From Hypomesus transpacificus (lineage: Eukaryota; Chordata; Actinopteri; Osmeriformes; Osmeridae), in NCBI RefSeq assembly GCF_021917145.1, contig NC_061082.1, positions 16,967,682-17,031,681 of the forward strand: a stretch of 64,000 nucleotides of DNA. The letters run 5' to 3'. Of this stretch, positions 1 through 13,611 are shown piece by piece. The notes beneath the pieces are model-generated. The model ran no database searches, was not told the DNA's origin, and saw only the letters and a program-made list of their open reading frames with translations. Every line of letters starts with the position of its first letter. The stretch's first letter is position 1. Both the position numbers and the translations under genes were made by a program.

Positions 1-384
1 TGTGTGTGTGTGTGTTTGTAGGACAGGGCTCCATGAAAATATAGAATTACATTACAAGATAAACTATTACAGGTTACAATATTCAAATTCGATTCACCCC
101 CTGGTGCAATTTTGTCAAACCGCAGCATGAATATGCAATTATGATCTCAAAACAAGCTGTACACACCCCTTTGCAGTTCACACACTCACACACACATGCC
201 TGGCAGGATCTTGAGGCATGTGTGGGTCAATGCTCCGCACGCAGATGAGAGCCCCGATACTCTGCTCCCCAGATGTTACCCGGGCAGCAGAAGAGGTGTT
301 TGTATTTTTATCTGAAAGTAAAATACCGTCCAGAAAACAATACAAGATGTGACACTGCTGATCTTCGGCGTATCTAACAAGTCT

Positions 385-510
385 GTAGAGAGTCCTGGAC
401 TGCCCAAGGGAACAAGCTGACAATTCTGTAGAGAGTTCTGGACTGCCCAAGGGAACAATCTGACAATTCTGTAGAGAGTTGTGGACTGCCCAAGGGAACG
501 AGCTAAGAGG
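385..510. repeat. 43-bp tandem repeat, about 2.9 copies
   Basis: Units start at 385, 428 and 471, each beginning GTAGAGAGT and containing GGACTGCCCAAGGGAAC. Copies differ by a few bases and the last is incomplete. Confidence 0.85.
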
Positions 511-620
511 ATCCGTGGCTTGGCAGATAAACTCAGCTATAATGAGCTGATGGACAGGAGAGGAGATTATTCACTAAGTCCCTTAGTAGTTCATAAACTA
601 TCTACTGAATGAAATTCCCT

Positions 621-780
621 GTATTACTCAATTCAATTCAGTAAAGCTTTATTGGCATGAATGAGTGAGCCTTGTTGCCAAAACCAAGATTGAACACATC
701 AAATGTATCATTTACATTTGTTAAAATAAAGAGTAATAGTAATAGCAACAACAATGAATTACAACATGAAATAAAACAAA
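621..780. repeat. Dispersed fish repeat (TTTATTGGCATGA type)
   Basis: The stretch AATTCAATTCAGTAAAGC followed by TTTATTGGCATGA and then GTTGCCAAA resembles a very common teleost interspersed repeat end. The identification is from memory of the motif, and the family is not assigned. Confidence 0.45.
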
Positions 781-821
781 TGTGTGTGTATAAAGAAAAC
801 GTAATAATTATGAATGACTTG

Positions 822-2726
<1,905 letters not shown>

Positions 2727-2814
2727 GAAATGCAGGGAGATGAGGGCAGAAATGCAGGGAGATGAGGGCAGAAATGCAGGGAGATGAGGGCAGAAATGCA
2801 GGGAGATGAGGGGA
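2727..2814. repeat. 22-bp minisatellite, 4 exact units
   Basis: Units start at 2727, 2749, 2771 and 2793. Each starts GAAATGCAGGGAGATGAGGG, and the fourth differs only at its last bases. Confidence 0.95.
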
Positions 2815-5049
2815 GAGCACCAGAGACGGCAACAAGCCGTGAGCTGGGTTAGTTAACACACAGCTAAACAGGACTGTCATTGTCACCTCTAGACAAGTGT
2901 AGGATACTGAGAGGAAACTCAGTGTGGAAGGGCAAGAGTCGGCTCAGAGTGACGTGGCAAGGCTCTAAATCCCTCACACTGTTCCACTGCTTTGGGCTGC
3001 AGGCGTCCTGGCCGCTGGTTTTATGGCTGAGTGCTGGTGTTGGGAGCCAAGTCTGCACAGCGCTTAAATGAAACACCCTAGGGCGTGCGCGGCGCAGCAC
3101 AACACAGATCTTTGTCCCTTCTGCAGGTCCTTCCCTCAGAACTCTTCAGCGCTCATGCTTTCTATTTGCCATCTGATATTGCTGAATTTCAGGGATTTCA
3201 TGCTTTGTTGAATAAAACAAAAAGTTGTGTAAAACTAATGCGGCGCCACTTTTATTTGGGAAATATGCTTTTGTCTCCGTCACCCCGCTTGTGCTTTCCG
3301 AAGGGGAGGGGTCAGCAGGCTTCAGAAGCAGAGTGGAGCCTGTAGCGTGTGAGCCCATAGCATGAGAACACTCATCTTTTCAGGATTAAAGCACAGGGGG
3401 TGATTGACAGCCTTCGATGGCTGCTGGAGGATGGGATTTGGGTCTGATTTTGGATTTTCTCGTCTGTACCGTCACACAAACGCACAAATGGTACAGTCTT
3501 AATACACAAGTCGACTTGAGAAATGCTCACATTTCAGCAAGACAATGAAAGATGTCGCACACCTGACAGATAGTTTCTCTTTTCCGAAGCTACTTTTCTA
3601 ATTAGATATTCAAGTCCATGACAAATGACAGAAAAATGAAAGTCTCAACGTGGCCGACTGTAGGTTGCATCTCTGACGACTCTAGTCTAGGTCTCCAACC
3701 TATCGGTTCTTGTCTCGTCTGTGACAGGGACCGAGCTTCTCCCTCCTTCTCCCTACACATCTGCTGCAGCTCGTTAAATGAAGAAACGCTGTAAAAAATA
3801 TTTACTTCCCTCCTCTCTTTGAGCTAAATATACTTCTGGAGACACTGTAATTATTGGGCCCTCAAAATGGCGTTCCTCCATCTTTATGTGCAGCTGTAAC
3901 AAATTGAGTGTCTGATTTTCATCAGTTGTGTACTTTCCCAGCCTGCAATGAATTACTGTCACCCACATCCCCTCGCCAGCGCGGGGTGTCTGAGAGATGG
4001 ATGCCGTCATGCTGTACTGTACCTCCACAAACAGACAGCCCCAGAAGCACAAACACTGGAATGTAAAGTCAGGGATTCTAACTTCTGCTACGAAACAGCA
4101 TAGAGACAGAATCAAGGTTAGGCTGTTGACAACCAAATGACCGGGCTCTTTCCGAAGTAGACAGCAACCTTCTCAAATGTGTTCACGGGCTCCTTGGCTC
4201 GTCTTTGTCGGGAGCCTCAAGACTTTGGCTTGAGACTGCATCAGTAATCCAGACACAATCAGACTGAGTAATGCTTGCAGCACATGTGCACAAACGAAAG
4301 TGACTCAGAACATCACATGAACGGTACAGAAGTTCCTCCAAAACAAGAAAGACAAATGGCAAGAGAGCTGCGGGCCATTCGTCTCTCTCATCACTCGCTC
4401 TCATACCAAATGAAAGTCCTCCATGTTTTTCTTAAAAAGTGGAGAAGCAGCGAGTGCAGATGTAGGCTGGTAGCTGAGTAGGAGGATGGTGACAGTGCAT
4501 CACAGACGCCCTGGTCCTCCAGTGAAACTGAGAGCCTGACTGCCTGGTAGAGACTCAGCTAGCATACACAAACACACATGAACTATGCAGACACATGCAC
4601 ACACAAGCACACGGAGGCCCAAGATGTCTGATGTCACTTGTGGGTGACTAGAAATGTCCAGTTCTTATCAGAGTCATCAGGCCCTCACCAGAGCGACCCA
4701 AAGAGCTGTTCTTTTCTCCGCTGTACATTTTAGTTGTTGGGTGACATTTTTGCAATCATTTACAATATTTTACAAGAAAATGTACAAAAAGTAAAGAAGT
4801 CTGAACTCCCCCATGGTTGAAAGGATTTGTGAAGTAAATGGGCTGGATCCTGAGGCCTGGTTAAACTGCCGTCACAGTGAGTTGAAACTTCCAGACTTCA
4901 CCAATACCATGAAGAGCCCCAAGTCCCCACATAGTCGTTCAGGTCAAAAGCCTGATCTACGTCTGGAGGAATGATGGTTTACACCATTATGTTAGAGCCA
5001 GAGGAAGCTCAAATTGTATTATACATATTGAAAATAAAAATGTGTTTTT
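2815..5049. other. Intergenic, nothing recognised
   Basis: Non-coding as far as I can see. The longest open frame (minus strand, 3774-4136) shows no domain, start context or splice pattern. Confidence 0.45.
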
Positions 5050-5505
5050 AATGTTTCATACGAAGACAAGAAAAGACAGGATACAGAGAGGCTGAGTAGA
5101 AAGAGGCAGGGCAAAGAGAGGCAGGGTAGAGAGAGAAGCGAGATAGAGGCAGGGTTTACAGAGGCAGGACCGAGAAGCAGGGTAGGAAGAGGCAGAGTAG
5201 GAAGAGGCAGAGAGAGGCAAGGAAGAGAGAGGTAGGATGGAGAGGCAGTGTAGAGAAAATCAGGGTAAGAAAAGGCAGGATAGAGAGAGGCAGGACAGAC
5301 GCAAGGTAGATAGAAAGTCAGGGTAGAGAGAGGGCCAGGATAGAGAAGGGAAAAGTAGAAAGAGGCAGAGTAGAGAGGCATGGTAGAGACAGGCAGGGTA
5401 GAGAGAGATAGGGAAGAGAGAGACGGGATACAGAGAAGAAGGGTATAGAGATGCAGGGCAGCGAGAGACAGGGCAGAGGAAGGCAGGGTAGAAAGAGGAG
5501 CGGCG
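5050..5505. repeat. Degenerate purine-rich minisatellite
   Basis: A strongly strand-biased AG-rich tract made of imperfect units like GAGAGAGGCAGGGTA. Open frames on the minus strand across it are low-complexity Ser/Leu/Pro/Cys and look spurious. Confidence 0.85.
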
Positions 5506-6380
5506 AAGGAAAACACCTAGACAATGCATCCCACATGTCCCGGGCCAGCCTGGCTGTTGCCTGGGGGCAGACGCAGCATATGGAACGGGTTTTCCACCCG
5601 CACCCCCCAAACACGTCTCAGGAGCAGCAGCGAGATACGGTCCACGATAGGCATCAGAGCCAACTGAGCATTAACACAATTTACACCTCACTTCTAGCAG
5701 GTAACACCACCCCTCCCTCAGGGGGCGCCAACGTGTGAGACTTGGCCCCTGCCTCAGACCCAGCACTCACCTTCACAGTCGACGCACTTCAAACACATAC
5801 TACTTTCACAGAGAGAGAGATGTTTTCAAGAAGCCTGGCTCTGTTACCGTAGAGATTGAATGTACAATGAATAAATTGAATTTGAAAGCTGTAATGAAAT
5901 AGAGAGACAGAATCTAATTTAAACATCACTGCACCCACTGCTGTTTTCAAATGCTTGAACAACTTCTCTGGGCGTTTTGTTACGTTCGTGGAGAGTTGAG
6001 ACACCGTGACATTCACTGAATTTGCTCTCATGCTCTCTCACGCTCTTACACTCTTGCTTTGGCTTATACTCTCTCACGCTTCTCTCTCACTTTCTTCTCA
6101 TCCCTCCATCCACAGTTTAGGAGACTGCAACATTTTAAGAGGAATGACCAAGGACCTTTGTGTAATGGACACCAGTCATCGATGACACCACAGATATGTG
6201 TGAGCTAGAGCTCCTTGCATTGTGATAAACACAAACAACAACTTTCACGGTAGCGATCTTCACAACTGTGCCACATGGTGTGGAAAGAACTCGTCTGAGG
6301 GAGACAATGGTGATTTAAGAACTGAAAATCAGTCTAATCAATGAAATCCATTCAGGGAGGTTATCCTATGCATCGGGACA
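5506..6380. other. Intergenic, nothing recognised
   Basis: No gene, RNA or mobile element recognised between the purine tract and the 30-bp array. Confidence 0.45.
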
Positions 6381-6970
6381 TGTCCTGTCAAAGCACACAC
6401 ACACACACACTGTCCTGTCAAAGCACACACACACACACACTGTCCTGTCAAAGCACACACACACACACACTGTCCTGTCAAAGCACACACACACACACAC
6501 TGTCCTGTCAAAGCACACACACACACACACTGTCCTGTCAAAGCACACACACACACACACTGTCCTGTCAAAGCACACACACACACACACTGTCCTGTCA
6601 AAGCACACACACACACACACTGTCCTGTCAAAGCACACACACACACACACTGTCCTGTCAAAGCACACACACACACACACTGTCCTGTCAAAGCACACAC
6701 ACACACACACTGTCCTGTCAAAGCACACACACACACACACTGTCCTGTCAAAGCACACACACACACACACTGTCCTGTCAAAGCACACACACACACACAC
6801 TGTCCTGTCAAAGCACACACACACACACACTGTCCTGTCAAAGCACACACACACACACACTGTCCTGTCAAAGCACACACACACACACACTGTCCTGTCA
6901 AAGCACACACACACACACACTGTCCTGTCAAAGCACACACACACACTGTCCTGTCAAAGCACACACACAC
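6381..6970. repeat. 30-bp minisatellite, 18 identical units plus 2 short ones
   Basis: Eighteen consecutive 30-bp units (6381-6920) consist of TGTCCTGTCAAAG followed by an (AC)n stretch, with no base difference that I can see. Two shortened units follow. Because 30 is divisible by 3, open frames run through it on both strands, up to 314 codons. These are artefacts of the period, not genes. Confidence 0.97.
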
Positions 6971-7105
6971 CCTCAGAGCAGGAACTCTGACACACCAGGC
7001 ATTCAACACGCTGTTGACCCGAGGTGCTGCTCTGCCCCTTTTATATGAATGCATACAAAGAGGGAGCGGGGCCCGCAGAGTGCTGACAAGAGAGGTTGGC
7101 CTCTG

Positions 7106-7275
7106 TGGGCCGAGCAAAGGCTGAGGGGGGTGGGGGGGGCTGAGGGGGGGCTGAGGGGGGTGGGGGGGGCTGATGGGGGTGGGGGGGGGCTGAGGGGGGG
7201 CTAAGGGGGGTAGGGGGGGGGGCTGATGGGGGTGGGGGGGGCTGAGGGAAACTGGGAGGCGGGAGGGGGGAGTGT
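7106..7275 (+). repeat. G-rich minisatellite, potential G-quadruplex tract
   Basis: Repeats of CTGAGGGGGG and TGGGGGGGG, with many runs of 5-9 G on the + strand. The runs are close enough to form intramolecular G-quadruplexes in principle. Confidence 0.85.
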
Positions 7276-10078
7276 GTCTCACATGAGAGGCAACAGGCTA
7301 GGCCACCAAACCAGGACGATTAAGGTAAGACATTTCGGATTTACTCTTCCTGTTTAATGTGCAGCAGGGTGTTTCCAGATACCATCTACATTCCTTATCC
7401 CTATCTCAAATGGATGCAGGAAACAACCATCATCTTGTTGGATAGGACTTGCTGTCCATCCCACATAACACAGGACTCAAAGAACTTTGTTAGTTAACAT
7501 GATGTAATGAAACACATTGGCATTCTCAGGAGGGGGTTCACTTCTAATTCTTAGTTATTAGATTTGAAATGATAGCAACTTTTATTATTATAAATTATAA
7601 ACATTGTAATTATGAACCAAGTCTCCTGACCACTATCTGAAACAAAATGATCCATAGATGGTGTATTCATGAACAAGTCTCACACACCTTTGGGCCTCTG
7701 GAAATGTACTTCAACTAAGTGCATCAATCAATCTCCACTGGGAGTTAATGGAAAAAGGATTGTTAGCAACGATATGTTACAACAGAAAAATAAATGTAAT
7801 TTAAAGAGGAAAGAAACAACACTTAGTGTGTTGAAGTAGCTGTGATGTGTTCCTGTCAGAACTGCCAAGAGTTGTTGGTGAGCTGTATGCTGTTTTGTTG
7901 ATACTTGTTGGTGTTTGTACTGGTGTCCTGCTCTGGACTGTCATGGTTGCCGTTGGAGATAAAGCACGTCTATTATTCAGTATTACACTGCCCTCAAGTG
8001 TTTACAGCTCAGTGCTCAGTCACACACAGTATACATCAAAGCTCTGGTGTTTATACAGGTATGAATACAGCTCTGCCAATGAATATTTAGCTTATTTCCA
8101 TTCTTTTGACTTGGTGTATGCTTCAAACAGTGTAGCACCTGTTCAGTTTACTGTGATATCCTCCTCAGGTTATGTATATTTCAGGAGCTGTCAAGTCCAT
8201 CCAAATTGAATGAGCATCTCTCGTTGTGGCTGTTACCGGTGAGATACACATGTCCACACCTCCAACACAAACCCATCTCTGCTGGCTGACCCAGCCTCTG
8301 TGTTGAGGGCACCCTGGTCAGTCATCTAACTCCAGTCATTATTGAATGTACAGTATGTCAGGCCCTGTGTTATGCTTAATGTACCTGGCCATACTGTAGT
8401 GTGCAGAGTGGTCTAACGGTCACCATGGTAACAGCTCACTATGGGTCTCACGGTCATCAGCACATTTCCTGCCATTGTAAATACAAAGAGGCCAGGGGTC
8501 ACCATGGGGTCACACACTCACCGGTAGAGCTGATCTCTCAGTTTAATAGGTATTAGAATTGATGACGTTAAGCATGCTTAACATCTAGGCAGGATTGCAT
8601 GGTTCTACCAAGGGATGTTTGACAGAATAGAATGTCTGGTCAGTTGTTGACCGAAGAATCCTGGAATTAACTCAGAACATGGTTATTCTATAATGGAGTC
8701 CATAGTGCAAGAGAACTGAGTAAACTTTAACTATTTACTGTCGGTCTTGTTTTAGAAAGTTTTGTCGTTTATAGGGGTCACTTTTTACTTTAATCTTACC
8801 TACTTTTATCAAGTCTTATCTACAACCACTGTTGCTGGGACAATCAGATCAAATATATTCTTCTACTTTTGCTGTATGCAGTAGGCTACTGGTTGTACAC
8901 CCCTAGTTTTTCTCTGTTAGTTGGTATAGTTCACCAGAGGTGTGCTAATCTTCAACCCTGCTCTGACTTTGTTGGTTGGTTGACTACCTTGATCTGGACA
9001 AGCTAACAGACGCTCCGAATGTCATCTAATAGGTACAGTAGGTATTATACAGGCTGAAGTCCACTGTAGGCTATCCACTGTTAGACTACGACTGTATTTT
9101 GTAAACGAAAGTAGGCCTACTATCGTTGGGTCATAGAATGTTAGGCGTAGGCTATTTCTGTGCCGTTCAGTCTTATGATTTGGCATTTCAGTATTGGGTC
9201 TAATTCACAAACAGCTTTGGTAATAGAGCGTTACCAGAAATCTGTCCGTAAACTGTGTTTACAAATGTTTTTCGCACAAATCCCGGATTCGTGGATATTT
9301 CCTTAACTGAATTTGTTCGTACTCTGAGAAATTATGACAGCCCGGCTGTTTTAGAAAATGTAAACACACACCTTTTAACTAAAAGCATTCCATGTTAAAA
9401 CATTAAAAGAATATTTAATATGCACTAATAATTAAACCCGTACATTTTCGAATACATTGACCAAATTCATAACCTTAACATTGACGCCCTTTCATCCTCA
9501 TCAATCATTGTCATAATAAAATATTTTACAATAAAAACAAAAAATCCCGGTCATAGCGCACAATGCGAAATGTTTCGGTTGTCATTGTTTTTATTGACCT
9601 GGCCTATAATTATTGGTTATTTGAAGTAGCAAATTGACTACACTAGCCTACTATCTAGTGCCACGAAACAGCGCTTGTGTTAATTGGCAGCCACTTGGTC
9701 TTCAGAGACCGACATGCGTGAGTGACGAATAGCTTGTCAGCCGTTTCCGACTGACAAGATGAGTAGAAACAGGGCGTAGAAGTATACTTATTGCAAATTG
9801 CGGGCACGTGCCTGTCTGTTAGAATTGTAGAATAAAATTAGCCGGTGCACTCGTGTCACGAAAACAACTGTACGTTTGCGTCCACACTTATTGAGTGAAT
9901 GTGGCCCAATAAGTGTTATAACCAATATACTGATAATTTGTAAAATAAAAATAAACAATATTGGTGAAGCAGGTACTAATGAATCCAAAATACTATTTTA
10001 CATAAACAAAAATATATGTATACTTCTTCATACCAATGCACCCACTGATGTGACAGAGAGGGTGGGCGCTGTGCCGAG
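7276..10078. other. Intergenic and hao2 upstream DNA
   Basis: No coding exon recognised. The open frame at 7847-8209 matches no family I know and lacks a convincing start. Positions 9300-10020 are AT-rich. The transcription start of hao2 should lie near the right end, but I cannot place it. Confidence 0.4.
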
Positions 10079-12527
10079 ATGGCTATGGTGTGTCTCACAG
10101 ACTTCGAGGTGTATGCCAAGGAGCACCTGTCCAAGGCCACCTGGGACTACTACGCCGCCGGAGCAGACGAATGCTGCACCAGGGATGACAATCTACTGGC
10201 CTACAAACGGTACCTCCTTGAACAACACTTCCCACAATCCCCGCACCTTAACAGAAGCGCAAAGAATACTTCACCCATAGACCTGCACATCCCTCCTATA
10301 AAGGGGACCTTTCCAGCTCCCTCTGTCCTACATTGTCCTAACACACAGGCCAGATGTACGGTCAGAGAGAGGGCTGGCTGACCGCAGCGTGTGTGTATCC
10401 CCCCCACCACCACCCTCAGGATCCGTCTGAGACCGCGCGTACTGCGGGACGTGTCCGTGAGCGACACCAGGACCACGGTCCTGGGCACGGAGATCAGCTT
10501 CCCCGTGGGCATTGCACCAACAGCCTTCCACTGTCTGGCCTGGCCTGAGGGAGAGGTGGCCACTGCTAGGGGTGAGGATAGCCTGCAGCCATCTGCAGCA
10601 CTCTCGTCTATGATATAAGGTTGCAGTCCTAATGGAGGAACCATGTTTGCGTGTCTACAGAAGACATTTAGAAGGGAGAATTGATGATACCAGTCCAACT
10701 CCCAGGCATGTAACCACTAGATGGCAGTGCAGCACTGCTGTGGTGTAGCATATAGCAGCTGTGGCTTATACACCAACACTGCTGATGGTGATGTGGCTGA
10801 TAACATCTCTCTGTCTGCCACCTGGCTTCCTGCACCTCAGCTACGGAGTCTGTGAACACCTGCTACATCACCAGCACCTACTCGACCTGCTCGGTGGAAG
10901 AAATTGTGGCTGCAGCTCCTACCGGCTACCGCTGGTTCCAGCTGTACGTGTACCGGGACCGCAAGCTGTCCGAGCAGCTTGTCAACCGGGTAGAGGCGCT
11001 GGGATACAAGGCCCTCGTCCTCACTGTTGACGTTCCCTACACCGGGAAGCGCCGTAGCGACATACGCAACCAGTTCCAGCTACCTCCACATCTGAAAGTG
11101 AAGAACTTTGATGGGGTCTTCCAGGTAACAGTAAATATCCTCAACTTTCATAACTTGCAGCATGCAATAGACGTACAGCTGAATGGTAGCATATGGCAAC
11201 ACCGTTTATTCACTTCACATAACAATACACCAATCAATCAATGATTTGAGGAAGGGTTACTGATACTAGGTGGTTGTGTGCGTGTGTTTGGTTGATTGTG
11301 TGTGTGTGTGTGTGGTGTCTGGGTGTCATGGCTAACCTTGCAGGAGGCCGCTGGGCCAGAGGAGTACGGGGTCCCGGCCAACACCCTGGACCCCTCCATC
11401 AGCTGGAAGGACGTGTACTGGCTGCAATCCCTCACCCGCCTGCCCATCATCATCAAGGGCATCCTGACCAAGGAGGACGCTGAGCTGGCCGTGGAGCACG
11501 GCGTCCAGGGCATCATCGTGTCCAATCACGGGGGTCGGCAGCTAGATGGAGGTCCGGCCACGGTGAGGACAACTACCTCCAAGATGTGACACCTTCTATA
11601 GCCTCCAACTGCACCTTCTATATAAATTACTTTACCACACCCTTCTACTATATAACATCCACCACACCTTCCATAACCGACACTAGAAAACAATTAATTG
11701 GTTATGGTTAGGTGCTGCGGCTACCCCAGTAGTTACAATCGCCACACCAGACATAATTGTACGTAACTGTATGACTTGATTGTGTTAACTGTAGTCAGAC
11801 TCTCATCTTGGTCTGAAGATTATCTCCCAGTCTAGGTCACCTACCATGAGAACTGACTACTGACCTGATATCTCCATGAAAGTGTGTTTCTGCCATCTCC
11901 TACCACAGATAGATGTCTTGTCTGAGATCGTGGACACGGTGCAGGGCAGGATCGAGGTGTACCTGGACGGAGGGATCCGCACAGGCAGCGACGTGCTGAA
12001 GGCCGTGGCCCTGGGAGCCAAGTGTGTGTTCATTGGCCGGCCAGCCGTGTGGGGCCTTGCCTACAAGGTAACAGCAACAGGCAGGCTGAGTTTTAGGGAC
12101 ATTGAAATGAATCATGAAAAATGTATACTGAATCCCCAAATATTAAGTTACTAAATGCAAACCATTTCAGTTGTAATTATTCAATTTGAATTAACTTTTA
12201 TCTTGAAACGGTTACATTGTTTTTAACGGAACCTCACCTCCATGTAAAATATGTTGGAACACCTATGAGAGATTCTATCTGGTTCTGCAGGGTGAAGATG
12301 GGGTGAAGGAAGTACTGCAGATTTTAAATGATGAGTTCCGTCTGTCCATGGCTTTATCTGGTGAGTTTACCAGATAGACCCTCTTAGTCAAAGACTGACG
12401 TTATGTTAAAATAGTTTACAAAAATACATATTTTAATACAATATTTTGGGGGGGGGTGTCTTTTATTTCAGGGTGCAGGAACGTGGCTGAGATAAACAAG
12501 AATCTGATTCAGTTAGCCAAACTTTGA
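10079..12527 (+). CDS. hao2: Hydroxyacid oxidase 2 (FMN-dependent, peroxisomal)
   Basis: It oxidises 2-hydroxyacids to 2-oxoacids with FMN and releases H2O2 in peroxisomes. Seven exons: 10079-10209, 10420-10571, 10841-11124, 11344-11562, 11909-12067, 12291-12360 and 12472-12527. They join in frame to 356 aa, the usual family length. The start MAMVCLTDF resembles human HAO2 rather than HAO1. All glycolate-oxidase active-site residues are present: Tyr24 (DYYAAGA), Tyr130 (QLYVYRD), Lys227 (IIIKGIL), His251 and Arg254 (SNHGGRQLD). The C-terminus AKL is a PTS1 peroxisomal signal. Linkage to an HSD3B gene downstream repeats the human HAO2-HSD3B neighbourhood and supports hao2 over hao1. The exon 1 donor (CG|GTACCT) is weak but is the only one that keeps the frame. 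Confidence 0.93.
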
Positions 12528-13611
12528 GATGACAGCAGGGGCTAAAGCAAGACAACTATGACCACATAATAACTAGTCAAACTGTGGCTTTCTGCTTTGA
12601 GTTTCAGATCATAAATATCTCTTAAAGAGTTAAGATTTTGACAACATTATTCATTCACATATGGATCTTAGAGTGCATGCCATAATATAACTTTTCAATA
12701 TGAAAAAAGCTTCTGGAATATGTAATCATAGATTGATAGTTAATTTCTGTACCTTGAGGTCACAAATCGGCCACTATCGGAAAGCAAGATTGGCCTCTGA
12801 TGCGAATTATTTCAGACTCTCAGGCTGTTTGGGTGACTAAAGGGTAGGTGTGGGCAGAGTGGCTTGAGTAAGTGAAATAGGAACGGGAGGATGCTGCAAC
12901 AGTGGGGGTTGCACGTCCTCAGATCTGATAGTAATGATTGTTATGGCTGTAAGGTGAAGGTAGAGCTATGAATGGAAAAAACACAAAAGCATTACACTCC
13001 TAGCAACATGTCAGATGGTAGATCTAGTATGTTGTATTCTAGAGTGTAATGTCTCCAAAAAGAGTGAGACAGTAAAGGCCTCAAGCTGTGGAGTCAAGAG
13101 AGGCTTGATGCTTGATGACATGAGATCTGACGACTTTGAGATTAAAAACTTTGTTACTGGCTTTTCGTCTCTTTTCTGTTAAGTGTGTGTGTTAAACAAT
13201 CTTAAACATTGTTGTTAATGGTGTTTTAGGTGAGACATGGGGTTAGGTTTATGGTCTGTGTTAAAATAATATATCAAATATAACAAAATATTTATATTAC
13301 TATGATAAAATTAAATGTAGTTTGTAGACACTTCTTCAGAGAAGATCTACATCAGTTGTAATAATATATTTAATATAAATGTAAACTTTTAATCTTAGTG
13401 AATTCTTCAATAGATCAAAAGCTGTTCTCTAGACGAGTCTTGACAATAGCAAGTGTGTCAACAGAAGGGTGGTGAAAGTCAAGACACGGAAAGAGAGAGA
13501 AAAAGAGAACTGACACAGGAAGTCCCTGAGGTCTGGTTTGCTCACCCCAGTGTTGAGAGAACATCCAGCTTCTGCACTGAGCATTCAGAAACTGGGTTAT
13601 TCTAGGTGTGC
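12528..13611. other. hao2 3' region and intergenic DNA
   Basis: It probably contains the hao2 3' UTR and the 5' end of the following kelch gene. I see no other gene or clear repeat. Confidence 0.45.

Larger units (their letters stand above)
1..821. other. Left-edge non-coding DNA
   Basis: No gene recognised. The window opens inside a (TG)n run at 1-16. The stretch also holds a 43-bp tandem repeat and a dispersed fish repeat, listed separately. The short open frames here have no recognisable domain and overlap the repeats. Confidence 0.6.

Noticed and set aside
5019-5614. Minus-strand frames of 98-165 codons
   Set aside because: Translation of a purine-rich minisatellite. Low-complexity, overlapping in several frames.
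6381-6970. CRISPR-like array
   Set aside because: The units are contiguous with no unique spacers, and the host is a vertebrate.
6338-7282. Long open frames on both strands (up to 314 codons) across 6338-7282
   Set aside because: They come from a 30-bp repeat whose period is divisible by three and from the G-rich tract. The protein is a pure CVCVCALTGQ-type repeat with no family match.
7847-8209. 120-codon frame with hydrophobic start
   Set aside because: No ATG at the start of the frame in a good context, no splice partners and no recognisable family.
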